NCBI GenBank assembly: GCA_021129895.1
Contig: JAJOKL010000076.1
Span: 27,391 to 50,854 of the forward strand
Origin: Candidatus Bipolaricaulota bacterium
GTDB lineage: Bacteria; Bipolaricaulota; Bipolaricaulia; Bipolaricaulales; Bipolaricaulaceae
Length of the DNA: 23,464 bases
Direction: 5' to 3'
Part shown: piece after piece, positions 7,662 through 14,721 of the stretch
How the letters are laid out: every line of letters begins with the position of its first letter
Position numbering within the stretch: the first letter of the stretch is position 1
The notes under the pieces: model-generated
What the model saw: the letters and a program-made list of their open reading frames with translations, nothing else
Told to the model about the DNA's origin: nothing
The model's database searches: none
Translations under genes and position numbers: made by a program

Positions 7662-7674
7662 CGAAACGGTTCGA
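7661..7674. promoter_or_regulatory. Proximal LacI-family operator overlapping the start codon
   Basis: TCGAAACGGTTCGA is a near-palindrome (12 of 14 bases match its own reverse complement) with a central CG. It runs from the last base of the -10 box to the A of the ATG at 7674. Its position predicts autorepression of the regulator and of the genes behind it, perhaps by looping to the copy at 7474-7487. Confidence 0.6.
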
Positions 7675-8711
7675 TGAACAGGTCCCCTACCATCCGGGAT
7701 GTGGCCAAACGGGCCGGGGTGGCGGTCTCCACCGCCTCCCTCGCCCTGAACGGCAAACCCTACGTGAGCAGGGAAACCCGGTTCCGGGTCCTCCAGGCCG
7801 CCGAGGAACTCGGCTATCACCCCCACTCTCTGGCCAAGAACCTGGCGGACGGGCGCACCAGGAACCTGGGCCTGATCACCCCCATCTCCCTGGAACACCT
7901 GTTCGCCTCCGCCGGGTTCTTTTCCCGCCTCATCCGGGGGATGCACCGGGCGGCCGCGGAACACGGCTACAACCTGTCGCTCCACATCGCCGAGTCCGAG
8001 GAGGAAGCGGTGACCAGGGTCCGGGCGGCGATCCGGGGCCGCAGCGTGGATGGGCTCATCATCACCAACCCCACCGTTACCTGCCCTTACCTCAAGGACC
8101 TGAAACGTCACCGCATCCCATTCGTGTTCATTGGCCGACCGCTGGAGGAGGCCACCTACGTGGACAACGACAACGTGGAGGTAAGCCGCATCGGCGTCCG
8201 GCACCTCATCGAATGCGGACACAGGCGCATCGCCTTCCTCAACGGCCCGGCCCACTTCACCTTCTGCGTGGACCGGCTCGTGGGCTACCGGGCCGCGTTG
8301 GCGGAGGCCGGGCTTCCCTATGAGGAGGACCTGGTCTGGCAATCCGACCTGACCGAAGGGGCCGCCTACCAAGTGGTGTGGGAGCTGGCCCCCAAGCACG
8401 AGTTCACCGCCCTGTTCGCCGGAAGCGATGTGCAGGCGGTGGGCGCCATCCGGGCGCTGCAGGCCCGGGGAGTGCGGGTCCCCCAAGATGTGGCCGTGGT
8501 ATGCGTCAACAACACCGACCTCACGAGCCACTTCATCCCCTCCCTCACTGCGGTGGACCTGCACGAGTACTGGCTTGGCTATTGGGCGGTGAAGCGGTTG
8601 GTTCAGACCATCGACGGGGAGAGGACCGAGCACCCGGTGCTCATCCCCGGGGAACTGGTGGAGCGTGAGTCCTGTGGCTGCCCATCCCAAGACCAACAGA
8701 GAAGGGGGTGA
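7674..8711 (+). CDS. LacI-family transcriptional regulator of the mannoside locus
   Basis: A 345-aa LacI/GalR repressor. The N-terminal helix-turn-helix is canonical: TIRDVAKRAGVAVSTAS (about residues 6-22) with hinge residues through LGYHPHSLAKNLADGRT (about 46-62). The rest is a periplasmic-binding-protein-like effector domain with family signatures such as VDGLIITNP, HLIECGHRRIAFLNGP and FAGSDVQAVGAIRALQ. The start is fixed by the HTH, which normally begins a few residues from the N-terminus. No Shine-Dalgarno is present, and the promoter predicts a very short leader. It is followed 65 bp later by a sugar-binding-protein gene and then a GH38 mannosidase, so the effector is probably a mannoside or a breakdown product. 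Two operator copies upstream point to autoregulation. Confidence 0.95.
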   Translation: MNRSPTIRDVAKRAGVAVSTASLALNGKPYVSRETRFRVLQAAEELGYHPHSLAKNLADGRTRNLGLITPISLEHLFASAGFFSRLIRGMHRAAAEHGYNLSLHIAESEEEAVTRVRAAIRGRSVDGLIITNPTVTCPYLKDLKRHRIPFVFIGRPLEEATYVDNDNVEVSRIGVRHLIECGHRRIAFLNGPAHFTFCVDRLVGYRAALAEAGLPYEEDLVWQSDLTEGAAYQVVWELAPKHEFTALFAGSDVQAVGAIRALQARGVRVPQDVAVVCVNNTDLTSHFIPSLTAVDLHEYWLGYWAVKRLVQTIDGERTEHPVLIPGELVERESCGCPSQDQQRRG

Positions 8712-8776
8712 TGGACCGGGGGGATCGCCTGTGGACTAAGCCGACACCTTATTTCAATCAAGGAGGGTGAGAGTAA

Positions 8777-9439
8777 ATGCTAAAGCGCGCGATCGTATGG
8801 GGAATGGTACTGGGGCTTGGCCTCAGCGTGGTGGCGTGGGGGGCCCCGGTGGTGGTCAAGCTCTGGCAGTCGGAGGGCTACGGGCTTGAGGCGGTGGAGG
8901 AGCTGATCGAGAGCCTGGTCCCGGGGATTGACCTTCAGATCTCGGAGTACCCCTATGGCGAGCTCCGCATGAAGCTGTTCACCACGCTGGCCGTCGGGGA
9001 TCCCGATATCGCCCCGGACATCGTGATGGTGGACTCCATCTGGCTGGGGGAGTTCGTGGAGGGCGGGTACCTGGCAGCCCTCACCGCAGTGGTGGCGGAT
9101 GAGGCGGCCGACTGGTTCACCGCCTTCCGCGATGGCTCCCAGTGGCCGGCCGGCGGCGGCACCTACTACGGCCTGTGGTACGACACCGACGTCCGGGTCA
9201 CCATGTACTGGCCGGACCTGCTCCTCAAGGCGGGGGTAAACGCCGGGGATCTCCTGTACTGGGACACGTTCATCCCGGCGGTCAAGCAGCTGAACGACGC
9301 CCTGGCCCCTGAGGGGATCGGTGGGTTCCGGTTCGACATGGCCGGTTCCTGGGCCGCTGACTTCTTCTACTACCCCTTCCTGGTAGTGGCCCAGAGGTAC
9401 CTGATCGCCGGGCTGTTGGGAGGGGCGATCAAGCGTTAA
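8777..9439 (+). CDS. Truncated sugar ABC substrate-binding protein fused to the end of a MalG-type permease (deletion scar)
   Basis: An open frame of 220 codons. Residues 1-22 are a signal peptide. Residues 23 to about 202 match the N-terminal half of extracellular sugar-binding proteins (VVVKLWQSEGYGLEAVEEL, PDIAPDIVMVDSIWLGEF, LAALTAVV, GLWYDTDVRVTMYWPDLLLKAG shortened here), which are normally about 400-430 aa. The last residues, roughly VVAQRYLIAGLLGGAIKR, do not suit a binding protein but closely resemble the C-terminus of MalG-type permeases, which end QRY...GL..GA.K. The simplest reading is an in-frame deletion joining the binding protein to the last codons of the second permease, removing about 2-2.5 kb that would have held the rest of the binding protein, malF-type and malG-type genes. 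The start has a good Shine-Dalgarno, AGGAGGGTGA. The product is unlikely to bind sugar. An assembly collapse is the alternative. Confidence 0.8.
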   Translation: MLKRAIVWGMVLGLGLSVVAWGAPVVVKLWQSEGYGLEAVEELIESLVPGIDLQISEYPYGELRMKLFTTLAVGDPDIAPDIVMVDSIWLGEFVEGGYLAALTAVVADEAADWFTAFRDGSQWPAGGGTYYGLWYDTDVRVTMYWPDLLLKAGVNAGDLLYWDTFIPAVKQLNDALAPEGIGGFRFDMAGSWAADFFYYPFLVVAQRYLIAGLLGGAIKR

Positions 9440-9485
9440 AGTTTCCGCTCATCCGATGGACGAAAGGGCTCAAGGAGCGTCCGCT

Positions 9486-12209
9486 ATGGATCAAGACAAG
9501 ACAAGCTGCGACGTGATAGTGGTTTCGCATACCCACTGGGACAGGGAGTGGTACCTCACCTTCGAGGAATTTCGGTACCGGCTGGTCCAGGCCATGGACG
9601 GGCTGCTCCAGATATTTCAAGAGCAGCCGGACTATCTGTTCATGCTCGACGGCCAGGTGATCCCGCTGCTCGATTATCTGGCCATCCGTCCGGAGAAGGA
9701 GGCCGAGCTGCGGGAGCTGGTCCGAGCGGGGCGCCTACTGATCGGCCCCTGGTACATCCAGCCGGACGAGTTCTTGGCCTCCGGGGAGGCCCTGATCCGC
9801 AACCTCATGTTGGGGCATCGCCTCGCCCAGCGTTTCGGGGGGGTGATGAAGGACGGCTACGTCCCGGACTGCTTCGGACACATCGCCCAGCTCCCCCAGA
9901 TCCTGCGGGGGTTCGGGATCGACACCGCCTTCCTCACCCGGGGGGCAGACCTGGCGACCGAAGGGGCCGGCCACTCCGAATTCCTGTGGCAGGCCCCGGA
10001 CGGCTCGCGGGTGCTGGCCCACGTGATGGAGGCGGGCTACTGCGCCGGGGCCCTGCTCACGCCCAATCTCCACGCCCCCTCAACCCTTCATCAGGAGTTG
10101 ATTCAGCGGGAGCTGCTCGGTCAAGATGAACCCCCACTGGTGACCCTGTTCCGATTTTTCCAGGCCAGGAGCTCCGCCGGGGTGGTGCTCATCCCCAACG
10201 GGTGCGATCACCTGGCCCCCCAACCGGATATTTTGGAGGTGCTCCGGGCCCTAAACGAGCAGGTGCCGGGGGTTCACCTGCGACAGGGGACCCTGGCGGA
10301 GTTCGCGCAACTGGTGCGGGATGCCAGCCCCGACCTGGCAGTGATCGAGGGAGAGCTCCGGGCAGGCAGGCGGCATCCCATCCTGAGTGGGGTGTACTCG
10401 GCCCGCATGTACCTCAAGCAGCGAAACGCGGCCCTGGAAACCCTGCTGGAGAGATACGCCGAGCCTTTGGCCGCCTTCGCCCACCTGCTCGGCCGCGACT
10501 TCACCCCCTTCTTGTGGGCGGCGTGGGAGCTGGTGCTCCAAAACCAGGCCCACGATTCCATCTGCGGCACCTCCGTGGACCCGGTGCACCGGGAGATGCT
10601 GGTGCGTTACCAGCGGGCGGAGGCCATCGCCCGCCAGGTGATCGGGGACGCCCTCCGGACCATCGGGGAACAGATGGCCGCCCCCCCTGCCCCGGAGACG
10701 GGGATCCCCATCCTGGTGTTCAACCCCTGCCCCTGGCCCAGGCGGGAGGAGGTGGTGGTGGAGGTGGAACCCTCCCCGGAAGGCAAGAAGAGCCGACCCG
10801 AGGAAGGCAACCCGAACCAGGCAAGCTGGACCCTGCTGGATCCAGCTGGCCAGGCGGTGCCGTTCGCCGTCCTGGGGGAACGCCTCGGCTCGGAGGGCGT
10901 GCTTCAGGGCGCCAGACACGTGCGGAAGCTGCTCCTGGCCTTCCAGGCGGATCTCCCTCCATTGGGCATCAAGCTGTACCGGCTCGTCCCGGGGAAGGCC
11001 CCGGAGGAGAAGCCTGACTCGCCGGTGGTGGACGAGCACACTCTGGAGAACGAGTTCTACCGGGTGTGGGTTGGCCCTGACGGGACGATCTCGGTGCTGG
11101 ACAAGGAAATCGGGCGCACCTACCGGGGCCTGTGTTTCCTCGAGGACTCGGGCGACGCCGGGGATGAGTACAACTACTCGCCCCCTGCCCGACAGGAGGT
11201 CATCACCTCCCAGGGGGGCAAGGCGAAGGTCCGGGTGGCCGAGCGCCTCCCTTGGAAGGGGACCTTGAGGGTGGACCTGGTGCTCCGGCTCCCCCAGGGG
11301 CTCACCGAGGATCGGCTTGCCCGCAGCCCGGAGCGGGTGGATTGTCCGGTCACCCTGCTCGTGTCCCTGCAGCGGGGGGTCAAGCGGGTGGATGTGGCCA
11401 TCGAGGTGGAGAACAACGCCCGGGATCACCGGCTGCGGGTGGGCTTCCCCTTGGGATTCCGGGCTGAGCACTCGTTCGCCGAGGACGCCTTCTGGGTGAT
11501 CCGCCGCCCCATCCGCCCCCCGGCCGGGGAAGGCTGGGTGGAGGCTCCTCCCACCACCCATCCCCAGAAGTCGTTCCTGGCGGTGGAGGAGGGGGAAGGG
11601 GGATTGGCTGTCCTGAACCGGGGCCTGCCGGAGTACGAGGTCACCGAAGAGGGGACGATCTTCGTCACCCTGCTGCGGGGGGTGGGCTGGCTTTCCCGGG
11701 ATGACCTCACCACCCGGAGGGACCATGCCGGCCCCCCCTATGAGACCCCAGAGGCCCAATGCCTGGGCCGGCACAGGTTTGAGCTCTCCCTCTGTCCCTA
11801 TCGGGGGACCTGGGAGGAAGCCCGGGTGTGGGAGGCGGCTCACGCCTTCCGCGCCCCCCCGCTCGGGGTCCAGCTGAAAGGCCTGGGGCAGGGGGACATC
11901 CCTGAAGAAGTGAGCTTTCTCTCGGTAGAGCCCGCTGGACTCGTGGTAAGCGCGGTGAAGGTGGCGGAGCAGGGGGACGGGATCATCGTCCGGCTGTACA
12001 ACCCCACCCGCCGCCCCCTGGCCGGGGAGATCAGGATCCCGTGGGAAGTAAACCAGGCCGAGCTCGTCGATCTGAACGAGGAGCCCCAAGGGGCCATAGC
12101 CGCCACCTCGCCCCATGCGGTCCCGATCTCGGTGGGAAGCGGCGAGATCAAGACCGTCAAGCTAAGCCCGGCCGCCTGGCGATCCGGGGATCGCAGCCGG
12201 CCTGACTAG
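9486..12209 (+). CDS. GH38 alpha-mannosidase (MngB-like)
   Basis: A 907-aa cytoplasmic GH38 protein, full length (E. coli MngB, the mannosylglycerate hydrolase, is a little under 900 aa). Zinc-site and catalytic motifs are intact: SHTHWDREWY with ligands His17 and Asp19, YVPDCFGHIAQLPQIL with nucleophile Asp128, and NQAHDSICGTSVDPVHREM with ligand His356. The C-terminal half is the beta-sandwich region typical of the family. No signal peptide, so it acts on an imported substrate, perhaps an alpha-mannoside or mannosylglycerate; which one cannot be told. ATG 9486 is preferred to ATG 9456 because AAGGAG lies at a proper distance before it. It follows the deleted transporter genes and is probably in the same LacI-controlled operon. 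Although its uptake system appears lost, the enzyme shows no damage. Confidence 0.92.
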   Translation: MDQDKTSCDVIVVSHTHWDREWYLTFEEFRYRLVQAMDGLLQIFQEQPDYLFMLDGQVIPLLDYLAIRPEKEAELRELVRAGRLLIGPWYIQPDEFLASGEALIRNLMLGHRLAQRFGGVMKDGYVPDCFGHIAQLPQILRGFGIDTAFLTRGADLATEGAGHSEFLWQAPDGSRVLAHVMEAGYCAGALLTPNLHAPSTLHQELIQRELLGQDEPPLVTLFRFFQARSSAGVVLIPNGCDHLAPQPDILEVLRALNEQVPGVHLRQGTLAEFAQLVRDASPDLAVIEGELRAGRRHPILSGVYSARMYLKQRNAALETLLERYAEPLAAFAHLLGRDFTPFLWAAWELVLQNQAHDSICGTSVDPVHREMLVRYQRAEAIARQVIGDALRTIGEQMAAPPAPETGIPILVFNPCPWPRREEVVVEVEPSPEGKKSRPEEGNPNQASWTLLDPAGQAVPFAVLGERLGSEGVLQGARHVRKLLLAFQADLPPLGIKLYRLVPGKAPEEKPDSPVVDEHTLENEFYRVWVGPDGTISVLDKEIGRTYRGLCFLEDSGDAGDEYNYSPPARQEVITSQGGKAKVRVAERLPWKGTLRVDLVLRLPQGLTEDRLARSPERVDCPVTLLVSLQRGVKRVDVAIEVENNARDHRLRVGFPLGFRAEHSFAEDAFWVIRRPIRPPAGEGWVEAPPTTHPQKSFLAVEEGEGGLAVLNRGLPEYEVTEEGTIFVTLLRGVGWLSRDDLTTRRDHAGPPYETPEAQCLGRHRFELSLCPYRGTWEEARVWEAAHAFRAPPLGVQLKGLGQGDIPEEVSFLSVEPAGLVVSAVKVAEQGDGIIVRLYNPTRRPLAGEIRIPWEVNQAELVDLNEEPQGAIAATSPHAVPISVGSGEIKTVKLSPAAWRSGDRSRPD

Positions 12210-12256
12210 GAGGGAAGCTGGAGTTCACGTAAAGTTAGCCGGGAAGGGAGTACGAC

Positions 12257-12400
12257 ATGCTACAAGGGCTTCAGGTCCCCCTGTTCGATCTGGTGATGGG
12301 GCTCTCCTCCGCTGTGGACCTGATCAGCCCGGCGGTGACGGACCATCACAAGCGGGTGGCTTACATAGCTGCATGCCTGGGCGAGGAGCTGGCGCTTCCG
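12257..12400 (+). pseudogene. 5' fragment of an HD-GYP-type phosphodiesterase gene
   Basis: The first 48 or so codons read LFDLVMGLSSAVDLISPAV, DHHKRVAYIAACLGEEL and ALP, which resembles the start of an HD-GYP/HD-domain module (the helix with HxxRVAYIA just before the HD motif). The expected HDIG and downstream GYP motifs are absent. The open frame goes on to 12808, but after about 12400 it reads through non-coding inverted repeats and into the antisense of the alcohol dehydrogenase gene. A GGGAAGGGAG ribosome site precedes ATG 12257. HD-GYP proteins degrade cyclic di-GMP; this remnant could not. Confidence 0.6.
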
Positions 12401-12448
12401 GCTGTCCAGAGCCTGCCCCGGAAAGCCAAGCTCCTCATGTCAATCGCC

Positions 12449-12469
12449 TTGCGCCCTTTTTGGGCGCAG
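12449..12469. repeat. Compact GC stem with T5 loop
   Basis: TGCGCCC (12450-12456), loop TTTTT, GGGCGCA (12462-12468), with a possible G-T closing pair. It lies just after the HD-GYP fragment. The stem is terminator-like but is not followed by a T-run on the plus strand. Confidence 0.4.
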
Positions 12470-12543
12470 CGTCAAAAGGAGCCCTGCAACCAGATCGCCG
12501 GTTCCCAATCCCAAACTTCCAAAAGCCCCTTTAACCCGGTTCC

Positions 12544-12610
12544 ATGGACCGGGCTGGGCGAGAGCCTGCCCCGCTCCTTTGAGGTTTGCGGGGCAGGCTC
12601 TTCGGTCCAT
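12544..12610. repeat. Long two-part inverted repeat, possible terminator for the alcohol dehydrogenase gene
   Basis: Inner arms AGAGCCTGCCCCGC (12561-12574) and GCGGGGCAGGCTCT (12588-12601) are perfect over 14 bp with a 13-nt loop. Outer arms ATGGACCG (12544-12551) and CGGTCCAT (12603-12610) are perfect over 8 bp, separated from the inner stem by 9 nt on one side and 1 nt on the other. Together they can form a 22-bp stem with one bulge. The element lies about 70 bp past the adh stop on the minus strand and may end its transcript, but a REP-like element or the footprint of a lost mobile element is equally possible. The rest of 12401-12682 shows no gene. Confidence 0.7.
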
Positions 12611-12682
12611 TGCCCCTGGGGCGGAAAAGTTCATCCACCGGGGCTCGCTTCGCCCTGGGCATATCGCATCACCCCGAACCCG

Positions 12683-13681
12683 TCATACAACGAGAACGGC
12701 GGCCCCGCGGACCTTCCTTTGCTTGAGCTTCATGAGGGCGTCGTTGGCCGCCTCCAGTGGAAAAGTCTCCACCTCGGTCTCGATGGGGATCTCAGCGGCA
12801 TAGCGTAAAAGCTCCTGGGCGTCCTCCCGGGTGGCGTTGGCCACCGACACCACCTCCCGCTCGTGGTAGAGGAGCGCGTAGGGCAGCTCGGGGATGGGCG
12901 TCATGTGGATCCCCGCCAGGGAGAGGCGGCCCCCTTTATCCAACGATTTCAGGGCCTCGGGGACGATCCAGCCCGCGGGGGCGTAGATCACCGCCGCGTC
13001 CAGGGGCTCCGGGGGCCTTTCGGGAGCCTCCCCTACCCAAACGGCCCCCAGCTCCCGGGCCAGGGCCTTGTTCTGGGGGCTGCGGGTGAACACGTACACC
13101 TCCCAGCCCAGATGCCGGGCGACCTGGATGGCGATGTGGGCCGAGGCCCCGAAGCCGTAGAGCCCGAGTCGCCCCGGCTCTTTCCCCCGGATGGCCAGCA
13201 CCAGGGCTCGGTACCCCACGATCCCCGCGCACAGCAACGGTGCCGCCCGCTCGTCCGGAAACCCAGCCGGGATGGGGTGGACGAAATCGGCCACGGCCAC
13301 GGTGTATTCGGCGAAGCCTCCGTCCACGTCCCAGCCGGTGAACCGCGCGTTCTCGCACAGGTTCTCCTGCCCCCGGCGGCAGAAGCGGCATTCCCCACAG
13401 GTCCAGTGCAACCACGCGGCCCCCACCCGCTCCCCCACGGATAGCCCCGTCACGTCCGGCCCGAGGGCCGTCACCCGCCCCACGATCTCGTGTCCGGGGA
13501 TGATGGGCTTCTTGCGGAGGGGGAGGTCCCCCTCCACGATGTGGAGGTCGGTGTGACACACCCCGCAGGCGGAGATCCTTATCAGGACCTGGCCGGGCCT
13601 GGGCTCGGGGGTCGGGAGCTCCCGGAGCCTAAGGGGACGCTCCTCTGCGGGTCCCTGCCGCTCAAGCACCTGTGCCCGCAT
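12683..13681 (-). CDS. Zinc-dependent alcohol dehydrogenase family protein
   Basis: A 332-aa medium-chain dehydrogenase. Catalytic zinc ligands: Cys42 in CGVCHTD, His64 in PGHE, and probably Cys151 in LLCAGIVGYRAL. Structural zinc ligands: Cys95, 98, 101 and 109 in CGECRFCRRGQENLC. The cofactor fold has YGFGASAHIAIQVARHLGW with the glycine-rich loop at about 176-181. It should oxidise an alcohol or reduce an aldehyde with NAD(P); the substrate is unknown. Start ATG 13681 is preferred to GTG 13711, which would overlap the previous gene by 22 bases; AAGGGGCC just before ATG can act as ribosome site and the gap to the upstream stop is 8 bp. It is probably co-transcribed with the PNPOx-like gene before it. 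Confidence 0.92.
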   Translation of the reverse strand: MRAQVLERQGPAEERPLRLRELPTPEPRPGQVLIRISACGVCHTDLHIVEGDLPLRKKPIIPGHEIVGRVTALGPDVTGLSVGERVGAAWLHWTCGECRFCRRGQENLCENARFTGWDVDGGFAEYTVAVADFVHPIPAGFPDERAAPLLCAGIVGYRALVLAIRGKEPGRLGLYGFGASAHIAIQVARHLGWEVYVFTRSPQNKALARELGAVWVGEAPERPPEPLDAAVIYAPAGWIVPEALKSLDKGGRLSLAGIHMTPIPELPYALLYHEREVVSVANATREDAQELLRYAAEIPIETEVETFPLEAANDALMKLKQRKVRGAAVLVV

Positions 13682-13689
13682 GTGGCCCC

Positions 13690-14112
13690 TTAGGAGAAGT
13701 CGATCACCCACAACTCGTCGTCTTCGATCAGGTAGTACTCCGCCCGCTCCAGGTGCACCACCAGCAGCACGTAATCCGGGTCCTCTGGACCTTCCCAGTA
13801 CTCACCCCAGTCCTCCATCCACAGCTCCGCCTTGAGCTCGGGGTCCTCCAGGATCTCCGCCCGGCCGAATGCCTGGGCATGGGCCCCTCCCTCCAAAGCG
13901 AGAAAACACACGCTCACCTTGGGGTCGCGGTCGATCTCAGACACCTTGCGGGAGGAGCGGCTGGTGGCAAACCAAAGCACCCCTTCTTCCTCGTATCCCA
14001 GCAGGGTCATGGGCCGGCTGTGGGGATAACCGTCCTCCCCCTGGGTTATGAGCAGGGAGATCTCAGCTTCGTCCAGGATCTTCCATAGCCTTTCTTCCGC
14101 CTCTTTTTCCAT
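13690..14112 (-). CDS. Pyridoxamine 5'-phosphate oxidase-like flavin-binding protein
   Basis: A 140-aa split-barrel protein of the PNPOx-like/general stress protein 26 type. Family features are the N-terminal helix EERLWKILDEAEISLLITQ, the strand pair PHSRPMTLLGYEEEGVLWFATS, and KVSEIDRDPKVSVCFLA (about residues 56-72), the usual flavin-pocket region. Members bind FMN, F420 or heme; the ligand here cannot be told. Length is normal for the small stress-protein group and too short for a true PdxH. ATG 14112 has a strong Shine-Dalgarno, GAGGAGGT. Minus-strand TATAAA and TATCCT boxes lie 16-30 bp upstream. It precedes the alcohol dehydrogenase by 8 bp, so the two probably share a transcript and perhaps a redox role. 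Confidence 0.85.
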   Translation of the reverse strand: MEKEAEERLWKILDEAEISLLITQGEDGYPHSRPMTLLGYEEEGVLWFATSRSSRKVSEIDRDPKVSVCFLALEGGAHAQAFGRAEILEDPELKAELWMEDWGEYWEGPEDPDYVLLVVHLERAEYYLIEDDELWVIDFS

Positions 14113-14127
14113 GGCAACCTCCTCAGG

Positions 14128-14141
14128 TTTATATCCCAGGA
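14128..14141 (-). promoter_or_regulatory. Possible -10 region of the PNPOx-adh pair
   Basis: On the minus strand two candidate -10 boxes lie close together: TATCCT (14136-14141) and TATAAA (14128-14133). TATCCT also occurs as a -10 candidate at 6286 and 22450. Neither has a convincing -35 box at 16-18 bp. Confidence 0.3.
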
Positions 14142-14163
14142 TAGCCCCGCCGCCTGGGGCGCG

Positions 14164-14721
14164 CTAGGGCAGGGTCAGCTGCGGGGTGGCCGGGGGAAGC
14201 TCCAAAAATGTGAGGACCCGGGAGACCAGATGGGGACGGACCGTGAGGATCATGGGGAGCCCGGCTTCCCGGAGCCGCTGGAGCCCAGGGGCGAACCCCC
14301 CGCCAGCCAGCTCAAACGGCCCCACCTCGTCCACCACCGCTAGCCGAGCAGTCCGGGCCGCGGCTGCCAGCGCTCTGTTCCCCAGCGCCAGCCCCCGAGG
14401 GGAAAAGTAGAATCGCCGGAATCTTATGCCCGGGGGTGCGAGCCGACACAAGACCTCCTCACCGCCGCTGAGCAGGTCCCGCACCCGGTAGCCCACCGTA
14501 GCCCCACCCTGGAGTATCCGGGGGGACAGGATCCCCCCAACGGGGACCCCTTGGCCGCGTAGCTCCTCCACCGCCCGTATGGCCAACGAGGTCTTCCCGC
14601 TCCCGCTGGGCCCGGTCACCACCAGCGCCGGGATTTTCCCCTCCAAGAGCTCTGTGAGAAATCCCTTAAGGTCAACCGGCGGTCTTGCCAAGGGGGGCTT
14701 TGGCGTCTGCCAAGCGTCCAT
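14164..14721 (-). CDS. THEP1-like nucleoside-triphosphatase
   Basis: A 185-aa P-loop NTPase. The Walker A motif GPSGSGKTS is at 37-45, followed by the family segment VGGILSPRILQGG and VGYRVRDLLSGGE (about 61-87), and a Walker B-like VVDEVGPFEL (129-138). This order matches the THEP1/NTPase_1 family, thermophile enzymes that hydrolyse NTPs and whose cell role is not settled. The gene overlaps the 3' end of xdhC by 50 bp, so translation is probably coupled. ATG 14721 has no clear Shine-Dalgarno; a TTG at codon 11 is an alternative start. The residues before the P-loop (1-30) are an N-terminal extension to the core family. Its pairing with XdhC hints at a part in molybdenum cofactor or hydroxylase maturation, which is inference. 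Confidence 0.8.
   Translation of the reverse strand: MDAWQTPKPPLARPPVDLKGFLTELLEGKIPALVVTGPSGSGKTSLAIRAVEELRGQGVPVGGILSPRILQGGATVGYRVRDLLSGGEEVLCRLAPPGIRFRRFYFSPRGLALGNRALAAAARTARLAVVDEVGPFELAGGGFAPGLQRLREAGLPMILTVRPHLVSRVLTFLELPPATPQLTLP

Noticed and set aside
12401..12808. Continuation of the HD-GYP fragment's open frame
   Set aside because: It translates inverted repeats and the antisense of adh; no family-like residues after about codon 48.
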